Below, piece after piece: positions 36,501-47,600 of a DNA stretch of 64,000 nt. Position 1 is the stretch's first letter. The number at the start of each line of letters is the position of its first letter. The notes beneath the pieces are model-generated. The model was not told where the DNA came from. It searched no databases and saw nothing but the letters and a program-made list of their open reading frames with translations. The position numbers and the translations under genes are program-made. Origin of the DNA: Eimeria necatrix (taxonomy: Eukaryota > Apicomplexa > Conoidasida > Eucoccidiorida > Eimeriidae); assembly GCF_000499385.1 (NCBI RefSeq), contig NW_013651750.1:31815-95814 (forward strand), in the 5' to 3' direction.

Positions 36501-39500
36501 CCTTTTCTTTCAGAAAATTTTCCCGAAGAGTTACAGGAACTTGTACTTTCCTTTACGCTGCCTGCTCAGACCTTCTACCTTTGTGCGCCGAGGCGAAGGC
36601 AAAGAATGTACGCTTGTCTTCATAACTAATCTATGACTCCCCACTCCATTTGAGTGGCATGTCGACGAAACGGAGCTTCATAGCCGCCAGAAATGTGGGA
36701 TTTCTTGGTATATGACGAGCCTCATAGCATCCGAGCTTCTCCACGACGCGAGCAAACCTCTTGTCGTTCTGCTTGTGTGATGCTCAGGGGGCTGCAACAG
36801 ACGCACAATGCGTCCAAGAATGCACAGCAGTATCTAGTTCATGCTCCCCCCCAAATATTTGGAACTGCTTTCTAGTCCTTGCTTCAGCAGAACTTAAAGC
36901 AAAGTGCTACGTCGCATCATGTAAGTGGCCTTTCTAAGGGTCACAATCCAAAATTTCACCGTTTCTTCAGAAGAGAGAAATATCAAAGAGTAATGACTAC
37001 TATCACGATTGTTTGGGTTGACAAGAGCGGAAGCGTCGTTCTGCCTCTGTAACTAAGGCAAATGCTCTAGATGTGTGAGGTACAGATGTCCAAAGCTCGC
37101 AAACGACGACAACAACGACGACTACTCCTCCAGCAGGAGGTAAGACCTTATTTCATCTATCGCTTTTGACAAGCAAGCCATTCAGAACTCACTACTGGTT
37201 GCAACTAAAACCTTTTTCACTGTTTTCAGACGGATTAAGCGCGCATGCAATGCTTTGTGTACTCAGAGAGCCTCAACTGCAGGGTCATTGACATGACCCA
37301 CGCTGAGTACGCTGCTGACTTGGGATGGAATGCTGAGGCCATGAGCTGTTCGTGCCCCCAGGGATTCAAGCCCTGTACAACTCAACAGGTTGAACAGGAC
37401 AGGACCTACTGGACCAAAGACGTGTCTCCATGGGGTCAGCGGCCAAGGCTCAGTGCCACCTCATATCTTGCAAGGCAGAACAGTAGCTGCCTGCTTAGCG
37501 GAAAGGGGGCCAGCTACTGGGAACAAAGATTTGAGTGGTATTTACTGACGATGAATTAGTTGCGTGTGTGTTCGTTCTTCCAGGAGACATATGTACCAGC
37601 TGGGAAACCGTAAAGCCTGTAGCCTGGGGCTTTATGCAGGTGGCAACTGATATCTGCACTTCCACTTCGAACCTCCAATGGCAACAAAGGGAGATACCCC
37701 TATATTCAGTAGACGACGTTGTTTTCGGCGACACACTCCACAGAAGCGGCTATAATCAATGCGTTGTGGAGACTCCCCTTGTGTTTTGCCCATGTAACCC
37801 AATCGCGAAACTAAATCCATTCAGAAGGCGTTTAAATCCGTGTGACTAATAATGACGCAGCTTAGTCGACTCATGCAGCTTCTTGTTTTCTAATCCTCAC
37901 TACACTGGCAAAATTAGCAAAATTTTATTTGGGACTTTGTGAGCTGCCGGCGCAGCCGCTTCATTGACTACCACTACTACGACTGCTGCACCAACTTGGG
38001 ATTGGCCCGAAAATGCTGATTGCCTTCCGGGAGATTGGGAAGAGTGGTCAGAGTGTTCAGCGACTTGCATGCCGTCAGAGTAAGATGGCAGCAGTTTCCA
38101 GTTAACGTGTAAAGTGTTTAACAAGTTAAAGTCACCAGCCAGAAAAGCAGACAACTTCACAGTGCGAGACGAGAAGCTAGCTTGAAAGTTCGTCACTTTG
38201 CTGCGTTTCTTTTCAACGTTTTTGCTACCTGTTAGTCCAAATGCGCCACGTCCATTGAGAAAGCGTCAGAGGCCTGAATTATTGCCCGCCAGAGGCAATG
38301 GTGCTCCGTGTATTTTGGAGGAGGCAGTGACATGTGTGCTCGATACACCTACGCCTTGCGAGTCGTTCTGCATTCACTCCGAATGGACAGAATGGTCAGC
38401 CTGCACCGAAATGCTACTCGAATTCGGTGTTTCACCTGTAAGAACATCTTCCAGGGAAAAGCTGGTTTTCGCAGAGGCTGGTGGAGCCTGCGCTTCGCTT
38501 AACTTGAAAGAATATGATGCGTCGCGATGCGTAGGTGAGTTGGTACACAGGATGCAGACACAGTTGTTTTGCAGGGCTTGAGCACTATCATTGTAAGCGC
38601 CCAACCACAAAACCGTGCCTCGCAAGCACTCTGATCCCCAAGGCAGAGGAAACGTAACCTGGCGCTGCGTAGCCATACTGCATTTTTCACACGCAGCCGG
38701 CTGTCTCAAAAATAAAGGAACTTAGTGAGCTAACATTTCCCGAAAGGGTGCAATAACTAAGCAGCATCACTACTTCGATTTTTTATTGCAGGTCGAGATG
38801 CCCTGAGCTCAACAGAGCCCCCCAGCGCGCTGCAAATTAGCAGCGCTGAAGTAACTCCCACTGAGGGTGTTAAGTGGTCGGAGTGGTCTTCTTGTGATGC
38901 GCCGTAAGACGTACACATGCTTTTACTATCTCCAACACCAACTAGTACACTGTAGTAGCCCCAATGTGAAGCAGCTCCGGCAGATACTATGTTTGTTGAT
39001 GTTTTAGGTGTTTGCTTAATGGTCAAAGTGCAAAGCGCTACAGGCTTAGCCTGAACGAGAATTCCACTGACGGAACCCCAGTGTATCAGGGTAAGGACGC
39101 ATACGCACCGTCATACGTATTTCTACCTTATGAATGCTAGGCATTCATATGGTTTCTTCGTGCCTGCGCTGAGATGATGGAGCGCAGATACGCAGAGTGA
39201 AGGGTGCCCGGATTCCTTGGAGCCTTGCAGGAATGATCGAGACCCTAGTATGCCCTTTTCTCTCAAATGGGAAATTATTTATTGCACCCCTGCAGTTGAT
39301 TCCGCCTCGCTTTGCCAGTTTTGCTTAAAGTCGCTGGCTGTTTCACTGCAGAGCAAACCGTATGAATGATGTTTTCCACAGGCTGTGACGATATTTTGCC
39401 TATACATGAAATTCCACAGACTAAGAAGTTCTGCAAAGAACGCTGCAAAAATATTATAGATTCGTGCTCGAAAGAAGCAGAATCAAAGCAACAGACTCCT

Positions 39501-42039
39501 CTTCAATGTTTTGCCGAGACTGTTCTTGAGGAATCGCTGCTGAGCGGCAGCTGCATTCACACGGAAACGCTTGCCACAGGTACGAGTAACGGGCAATGCC
39601 GCAGCAATTTGTGTTTTCAGTTATCATGTGTGTCACAGTGGAATACATTTCTATTCACCGTGGATTCTGCTGCTTTTTCAGAAACGGCGCTTCCAAAATG
39701 TTTTCCAAGTCTTACCCGGATGAATGATGACGAGTCTTCAGAGTTCCGCTTCTTAGATCCGAGCTCTTCTTCTCCACAGTGCTTGTGCCTAGCGCCCAAT
39801 GCTGTTCCCTGCACAGCCGCAGAGGTGTATGAGACGCGCGAAAGCTTATTCTCTTCAATACCAGCAAATATTTGTCCCTCCCAGGACTCAGCTGGGGCCA
39901 TGTTCGGCAAAGGAATGGCTGGAACAGCTGACTCAAAACTGTACTTTGCTGCCGCAGACGCTAGCAAAATATTTTGTCCCCTAAGCAACAGCAAGAGCAT
40001 AGCGCAGCCAATAGACGCTGCTACATACACCACTTTTGCAAGCTCTGCCGAGATGAACGAGTACTGCGCTAATGGACTTCACGCCCAGCAAGAGCTAGCT
40101 GCTATCACGCCATGTATGTCTTTATTTTCCATCTTGTTTAGTTCCTTTCCCATAAGCGCCCTGTGCAACTTTTGCGCGTAATTAATTTAACTAGGAATGG
40201 CCTACTTTTCACCCAAGGGAATGTGCCTGCAGACAACGTCGACATCAACTGCGAAAATGTAACATCCAAGTCGGATGCTCTAACCTCTGAAGAATGCAAG
40301 GCAAAATGCGTTGAGATCAGGGAAAGTTGTGAGGAAAATAAGGTTGACTTCTTATCGTGCTTCTCTACACAGCGGCAGACTACAGGTTTTGACAATGAAT
40401 GCGCCACTAACGATACTACTTTCCCTGGGAGAGGAATAGTTTTCTGCAAGCTCATACCAAGAGATTGCAAATACTCAGAATGGGGAGAGTGGTCCGCCTG
40501 TAGTGCCACCTGCCGCAGCAGCATAGGAGGATTGGAAGGAAGTGTTAGAATACGTACACGACGGATTGTGGAGCCCAGCACAACTGGAGGCCAGCAGTGC
40601 CGACTGGGGAGTATATCGAGTACGATTTATGACCAGACAAACTCAGCCATTTCACAGGATGAATGAATATCTGGTTATTTGTGGCTACTTTTTGAAGCAT
40701 TTTGTGCTGCAGGTGCAGACAAAAATCGTGATGCAGGGACTGTGCAAGCAGAAGCTTGCAACTTCCAACAGCTCTGCGGTGCGTTTGTTTCCCTGTGCAC
40801 CACAGAACACGTTTGTGAATCAGCTTAACTGTAAGCTGAGGAAAAGCTACTCAATCTCTCGTAGAGGCCAGTTCAGGAAAAGCCATTTAATCGCTCTTAC
40901 AGGCCAGCTGAGCAACTGCTAGGCTGTCGCGCAACGCCGCACCTCTTCGTGTCTTCCTTCTAATACGTGCGATTAACACCTTTCAGACGAGTTCGATGAC
41001 TCAGTGACTCTGTCTCTAACGCCCAAGCCAGAGCCATCAATTGAAGAGTGGAGAGCTGACAGGCTTAATTCTACCACTACCACTACACAGGACCCAAGTG
41101 TGAGAGACGACATAACTTGCGACATCGTGGACATGAGTACTTTTAGCTTGGACACGCGTTTTGATACTCAAGTGAGTAATGTTCGTTGCTCCAGCTTTTG
41201 ATGTCTGGCCAGAGCTGAAGGCTCCATAACCGGAAATTCCGCACAGCGCATTCACGGCACCCTTCGTGCACATCAAGCGTGATGCACTACTCAGGCATCC
41301 GTTTTTGTACTCTTCACGCCTATCGTCCCGCCCTTTGCTTTTGCGAATCGTTTTCTCAGTACCGCACATGCAGGTGCCCAACGTATACAAGACCATGCGT
41401 GCTCGCGGAGGCAGAAGCATCGCGTTTGTTTTGGAATCAGAGCATGATGGTTTTGTGCCAAGAAAGTAGCATTGGTACTTTGACACGTAGCCTCTACCGG
41501 CATTCGAATTTCACCTTAAATCAACAAGCTCTGCCGTCTATAAGTAAAGGTAAGCAGGCAGCAGGAAACTCTAACATAGGCCTCTTGTGCGTCAGGCTTG
41601 TGATTCAGCGGTTATCCCACTGGCCGGCTTCGCGGCGTTCGACTGCGAGACGCGTACATTCAAGGAAAGCATCACGGACTTTAATGAGCTCACCGCAGAG
41701 GAGAAGTGCTCGAAGAGCCAATTTTCTTCGGTCTTCTGTGTGGGTAGGTTGGTAGAGAGAACTGCCTTCTGCTAAGTGCCGCTTCAGGGATGTACCAGAT
41801 CAATACCTGTGCTAACTGGTGTCTTTTCCGTTTGTGAGTGTGTTTCTGACTGGCCAGTGGCAGAAGATCTTGAAAGGGAACGGCGTAACAGGATGATTAC
41901 AATGGTAGTCATGCTGCTTGTTGGGACGATTGTTGGCATCGTTGTAGTACTTTGGTTTATCCAGCACAGTGTTGACGTACAGAAGGCGTTAGGTCTAAGA
42001 GGTCGGTACGTTGAGCTGGTGAACATGGCCAAGGAATAA
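27556..42039 (+). CDS. Gene A: giant secreted type I membrane protein with H-type-lectin-like, Cys-module and TSR domains
   Basis: About 2,400 residues in some 44 exons. Exons: 27556-27652, 27835-27968, 28057-28281, 28438-28668, 28797-28923, 29162-29416, 29564-29599, 29712-30032, 30147-30206, 30416-30532, (30533-30975 unresolved), 30976-31221, 31529-31635, 31947-32136, 32311-32438, 32532-32694, 32823-32864, 33405-33803, 33945-33977, 34197-34382, 34703-34798, 34943-35041, 35187-35344, 35486-35710, 35972-36251, 36392-36421, 36514-36582, 36876-36920, 37086-37139, 37240-37482, 37584-37793, 37956-38079, 38236-38534, 38792-38903, 39008-39090, 39188-39247, 39382-39579, 39682-40113, 40233-40610, 40713-40778, 40987-41171, 41360-41549, 41609-41743, 41864-42039. 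Domain order: signal peptide (KVLLLVVGIPFTLFQCHA); first lectin-like triplet (27835-28923); alternating Cys modules; second triplet (34703-36251, with VSWIAIS); a Thr-rich linker; three TSRs (WEEWSECSATC, WTEWSAC, WSEWSSC); more Cys modules; a fourth TSR (WGEWSACSATC); one transmembrane helix (about 41905-41970); a tail with SVDVQKALGLRGRY. WxxW and CSATC are C-mannosylation and O-fucosylation-type sites. Inferred role: apical-surface adhesin or receptor. The acceptor at 37239 is weak. Confidence 0.82.
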
Positions 42040-43682
42040 GTTTCAAAATGTTAATCTTGTGAGTGCACACACAAACTCTTGCCTGAGTTATCGTGGTTAA
42101 GCCGGACAGTACTTGAGCCAGTCAGTGAACTAAGCAACCGGGAAGTCTTCTGGCGAAGTAACGGCTGGTTAAGCCCGGCTGGCAGGCTATCCTCAGGTGA
42201 CATGGCCTCCCGCCACGATTAAGTGATGTTCAGTTGAGATCCCCACAGTGTACTGTAACTCAACCGTTCTTCTTTGAGGGCGAGAGCCATGATTAACTTT
42301 GTTTTGCGGTCATTAGCCATTGAAGTCATTTATGCGCCGCTTTGTTCTTTTGGTCTCAAGCCGTTCGAGGGAATCATGTTCATAAGAGAATAATGAGATA
42401 CTGAGTAGCTGCCTTTTCCAATTGGCAGCAGTGTTCGCGATTGCATTAGGCAATTTAGTTTCATGTGCTCATCAACAGTGCAAGCGCCTCACTGCTCTGC
42501 TTATTAGTATTACACGTATCAAGTTGATAATTGATAGCACTTGCTTAAAATGTTGTTTTCCCTTACGTCAGTGGCGCGTAGCGCTCCAAATACTGACCCT
42601 TGCATTATTACATGGCGCACATAGATGCGTCCACGTAAGGCTGCAATTGTCGCTTGGAAATGCTCTACAAGAAACGAGTTCTTTAACATGGAGAGGGGCA
42701 AGTGTAGCGACTTTACACTATGTACGTGCAATATGAATGCAAATATGAATTTTGTCGCAAGTAGTGGCAGACGCGGCGAACTGAGTGACTATGTTATCAG
42801 CGCTTCAAACTCTGCATGTAGTCACGAAAGTTTCAACTTTGAACTAGCAGAGTCCTTTACATTCCAAGGCGAGAAGCTGCTGCAGCAGCATGAAGGAAAA
42901 GCGTTCTCTCTCCAACCCAGTTCCATCCCAGATCAGTGTACAATCAATTTTACAGCATATAATGGACCAGGCAGACGCCGTGTAAGCAAAAAGCTTCCTC
43001 ACACAGGACCAGAAGTGGAAGGCTTTACTATCCAGCGTCCCCACAAATTATTAGGGGCCTATCGCTTAACGGGGTTCCTGCAGATATATGTATACTGTTC
43101 GAATTCAGTGGTCGTTACAACTGCCGAAGACATTAATACTGGCTTTAAAAAGCACCTCAGGCGGGCGCATGAGCGGCCTGTACAGTACAGCAGCAACGCG
43201 ATGCCGGGAAGCTTGTTAGTATTCAACAACTTTTGCAGAAGCATTATGCAAGCAAAAATCACACAAACTATTTTGTATTCGCAGTTTCGAAGAAGGTTGC
43301 TCTAGTGGTTGGATTTTGCTTCTCACCATATTATTAACTCTTCGGCGCCGGTGGTCAGGCAGCAAGCAAAGATTTTCATGGGATGCCTCTACCAACGGAG
43401 CTTTGTAGTGCATGCTAGTGGTATCTTAACAGAATTCATTCTTTTCTCTCTATTATAATGTACAAAATGGAGAAACAGCCGCATAATGGTCTGCGGAAGC
43501 CCCTACAGAAGACGCAGACCACTGGAATAGTGTGTGCGGTACTCTCCCTCGCCACCTGGCGAAGACCAATCTAAGATCAAAAATCGAAAAACCCTGTATT
43601 TGAAATAAAGATATTCTGCGTACTGTCTGTATCTCCCGGACAGTCATAGTGGAGCAGACGCAGGGCTGCACGGTGACCAGGA
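42040..43682. other. Spacer between genes A and B
   Basis: Contains the 3' flank of gene A and the 226-codon open frame at 42625-43305. Otherwise nothing is recognised. It ends at the inverted MITE-like element. Confidence 0.5.
42625..43305 (+). CDS. Hypothetical open frame, 226 codons (doubtful)
   Basis: The longest unexplained frame in the window. The predicted protein has a Cys-containing N-terminal third (CSDFTLCTCNMN), a Ser/Glu/Gln-rich middle and a basic C-terminus. It has no signal peptide, no membrane segment and no similarity I recognise. CTC recalls the CxC start of the modules in the flanking genes, but the following PCT..EA block is absent. It could be a chance frame, a decayed exon of a third paralogue or a small gene. 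Confidence 0.25.
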   Translation: MRPRKAAIVAWKCSTRNEFFNMERGKCSDFTLCTCNMNANMNFVASSGRRGELSDYVISASNSACSHESFNFELAESFTFQGEKLLQQHEGKAFSLQPSSIPDQCTINFTAYNGPGRRRVSKKLPHTGPEVEGFTIQRPHKLLGAYRLTGFLQIYVYCSNSVVVTTAEDINTGFKKHLRRAHERPVQYSSNAMPGSLLVFNNFCRSIMQAKITQTILYSQFRRRLL

Positions 43683-44102
43683 CTGTAGTGAACAGCGGTC
43701 TTCACTGTTACTACGTACGTCCCTTGGCGAGCCCGACTCGGCGGTCGCTCGGCTCAGTTGGTCAAAGGTACCTGACTATAGATGACTACTATGAAATACC
43801 TTGAAAATCCCCATACAGTTGAGTTCATATTATTGAGGTGCGGAAACCCAGAATAATAGAACTGAAAGCTGACCTTCGCCGAGGATCAGTGCCCGAGTCG
43901 CGTCGCGGCACCAAACCTCGCGATCAAAATCGCAACCAAACTCGCACCTGGTGCGGGCTAATGAGCCCATTGTTCTCTCTTATGGTTCTCAACTATCCTA
44001 CGGTGCTTTATGCCTTAATATTATTCGATATTACTCATGCTTTCCGTGTTAGAAAGTCTCGGGTGTAGCAGCGAGGGTCAATTGTAGTGCCCGGCACTAC
44101 AA
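43683..44102 (-). mobile_element. MITE-like element, right copy (complete)
   Basis: The reverse complement begins with the palindrome TTGTAGTGCCGGGCACTACAA and ends with CTGTTCACTACAGTCC. It matches 13644-14107 along its full length and supplies the sequence hidden by the gap there. About 420 bp, non-coding, with GTAGTG/CACTAC ends. It lies between the two tandem adhesin genes, about 580 bp before gene B. Confidence 0.7.
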
Positions 44103-44678
44103 GGACGCTCATCTTCGCAACGCAAGAACAACACGCGCAGACGATCCATGCAAAGACAGCCCTGTGACTGTACGCAGATTATGTCATTTTTCCAAGAAAA
44201 AAATGACATATATTCACTAAATTTGTAGGTGTAGGGAGACTACATGGGGTGGCTCTGGAACCTGACCATCTTCCGGTGCGTGGCGAGCAACCAATATTAA
44301 CGTTTTTATTATCTCTTTTCTTCTTCGCCTCCATGATTGGCTTCGTGTGCAGAGAGATAATCCGCACACTACACGTTACATGTAAGGCATTTTGCGGTGA
44401 GACATAATTCATTAAGGAGAACTCTGGCCTTTGGCTAGTCGGCAGTGGCGGGTGCGTATCTGCCGTATTTGAGGGATGGGTCTGCAAGCTTCCCCAAGAG
44501 AAACTGCTCCAGCAACCCCCAACAGACTGGCTTTTATTTAATGAGTTGAAGTTGGCCCATATTCCTGCTCTTAACATCAGGGATAGTGGAAGTCGATGAC
44601 CCTGTATCGGGTCTATGGACCTGGCAGTACTGTGGGAGGTGACCCACTTTATCTGGGCAATAATGCAGCGGCTTTACA

Positions 44679-47600
44679 ATGGCAACGCAAAAGTTACTTG
44701 TGCTAATCTCCGGACTTGCTATTCTGCTTCTTGGTGTTCCTGCTCAAGTGTCTGCCCCCCCTATTGACTCTCTCCGGCGTAAGCATGCCCCCCATTGTTT
44801 GCAAGCGCTAGATATTGGTCTTTTTTCATTGAGTTCAGCACAATTCTGTGGTGTTGGGATAAATCTGAGGCAAAACTGCAACCACACAGACGAGTAGGTG
44901 CCGCTTTTGCCTCCGACACTGACGAACTGATTGTGAGCGCGTGCTGCTGTTCCCCTTCCTCCAGTACGCTCTGCGGCAAATCATGAAAATGGCGGTCCTC
45001 AGTGCAAGTTTGAAACCACTTCAACCATGCAAGAGCAGTGCACTTTTGTCTGCGAGGAGGTGTGGAATGAAGAGGCTACTAGGCTTTTTCTTCCATGCAG
45101 CAACCCAATGCGTTGCTTCACCGAGTTTTGGGAGAGCAACCGCCTGGGAGACAAGCCTCAAGTAGAAGTATCCATATACACAAAACTCCAGGACGAATGT
45201 TCTTTCGGTGCGCAGCCACATCTGCTACTTAACGCCCAAATCGCTTATACTTTTGGGTCACAGACCAATGCGGGGCCGACAGTGTTTGTTCCAGCGCGAA
45301 TTAAAGTTACCTGCGAGCTTGCTTGGCCCTCAGATTTCAGTAGAATCGGCTTTACAGAATCCTACGTGACAGTTAGGTGAACGAAACTCTTCAGGCAACT
45401 GCATGTTCGTGTGCAATCTTTCAGGCTCCCGCCCCAGCTTTGCCCCTCTAGAGCAATACGGTGATTTGCAGAATAGCTCGCCGTAGTCAATTTTCATACC
45501 AGTTAGGAGCTGCAGTTCCTTATCAACTCTTGCAGTAGAGCTGGCATTTCTTTGTGCGCTTAGTGCTTCTTCAGGCTGCTCGCTCGGATGTGACGTGCAG
45601 CGCAGTTGTCCCCACAAATTTGTTTCTTGATTTGTTTATTCTTTTTTTTGCTTATCTTTGAATTAGTTTGTCAATTTATTTATTTTCCAATTCATTTATA
45701 TTTTTCATTTACCATCTATCTTTCAATTATTTATCTTTTGTTTGTTTACCTTTTTATTTATTTCCACCGTTTAAGAATAAATTTTATTTTCAAACCTTTC
45801 AACTTGTTCGCAGACGGATTCCAAGAGTATGCACTCGACGAACTGCTTTCAAGCTCAGTTTTCGGTGGCGAAACGCTTTGCAAGGACAAAGAGCTGCGCG
45901 TTGTGGATTTCCTCACCGGCCACCCAACTGCGTATGTCGGAGACGACAACTGCATGCTGTACTCTCAAGGCGTCGAGGTAGCTGCGGCTTGCGAAAGAGA
46001 CAAGGAGACAAACAACAGGCTTTTCTGCGAATTGGAGTTCCAGGATCTGCCAGAGGAGCCTGCCCTTTCTGACTTGTGCTCTTCGCCTCCATCCGATGAC
46101 TATCTGTATAGTTTTTTCTATTCTTGCGTTCCACGTAAGCTGCTAAACTCCCGTAGGCCTCAACTGTGTTGGTGCTGTAGGCAGAAGTATCCACCCCACG
46201 CATCAGCTCCACTGAAGCAATATTTTGAAACCCTGTGGCTTCTGTCAACGTTGAACAGCTTTCCTTATCACTGTGGTTCATGTCCGTCAGCGAGCCCGCT
46301 CCCTGCATGCGAGGCGAAGAGAACAACTTCGTGGAACTACTCGGAAAACTCCTGCGAGTGCCCTAGTGGCACTGTACCTTGTACTGTACAAGAGGCGAAA
46401 GCCAAGGAGTCGTGGAAAGATGGCCTCAGGCCCAAGGCACAAGTCTACATGAAAGATTCAATTCGTTACCTCGCTTATGGGGATATATACCAGGCCTTCG
46501 ACCTTTCTACAAATCCATGTGAATATAAGTTTGTTCGGGCTCTTTGCAGAAGTAAGTATATTGCGCGGCAACTTCAACCTTCACAGGCCAGGCGTGTGTC
46601 AGTGGGTCTCTTCGAATATTGACATTTTGGAGTAATTTTGCTTTATTTGGCACTCCTTTACACGTGCGTGATACGATTAGTTCTGCACGGATCCTCAAAT
46701 ATTTATTTTGCACTCGACATGCTTTCTCTTGCTATGTTCGGTTTTGATGTAGGTACCGCACCGATGACGACAACTACAACAACTACAACAGCCCCTGAGG
46801 AGTTTTTGGGTTCGCTTGTATTTTCGTTAAAGCTCGAGTCCCACTAATCTCTGTTGTCCGGAAGCTTGTATTAGCTTGATTTTTCGGTGATTTATAGCTG
46901 TGGACCCTTCTGTAATTTTTTAATGCAGGAAATATGGGGCCCAACTGTTACAGGGGTAACGACCAGCCGTTTTGTAGGCTGCCTTGCGTCACTCTTTGGA
47001 GGTTATTCTACTCGAGATTCTCGGCATTAAATTCCTACGAACAGTTCGCAAGTTTTTGGCGGAGCTACGACTTCACCAAACTTCCGTCTCTTGATTCATC
47101 AGCGACTGCACGGGCTCAGGCGTGCATTTTCGGTTAGTTTTCCTTAAACTTTTTATGAGTCCCACTTCAGCATGATTTAACAGATTTTAGGGCCCAAAAA
47201 GAATCATTAAAGTCTGCAAAGGCGTCTTGACTAGATCTGACTACGGGGAATAATCTCAGCAGCGTACCACGCCGGTAGACTTTCTCCTGTTGCCACTCGA
47301 TGCGTAATATTTTCCTGGATTGTGCTTTGCAGAAAAAAGATGGGAATATGAGGACAAATCTCAGTTTGGTCAGTCTTTAAAGGGGATCGTCCAAGGCGGG
47401 AACAACTTGCCTTTGCCGCCATAGTAATGGCAGCTCACTCACCCTCTCTGTAAAACCTTCATTTTGGCTTCTCTGTGCGTTTGAATGCTGTACCTTTCCA
47501 GAGTTTTCCGAAATATTGAAAAGCACTGACGGAGCCGAACTGGAAATTGAACATAGCTGCGCACCGTACGAGCGGTGGACACTGGTGAAAGTTGTCGGCG

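Noticed and set aside
45606..46622. A single 338-codon frame suggesting a long exon starting in the T-rich tract
   Set aside because: Its first 60 residues are Phe/Leu/Tyr low complexity from intronic T-rich DNA. A clear acceptor at 45813 and donors at 46135 and 46552 define exons that match gene A.
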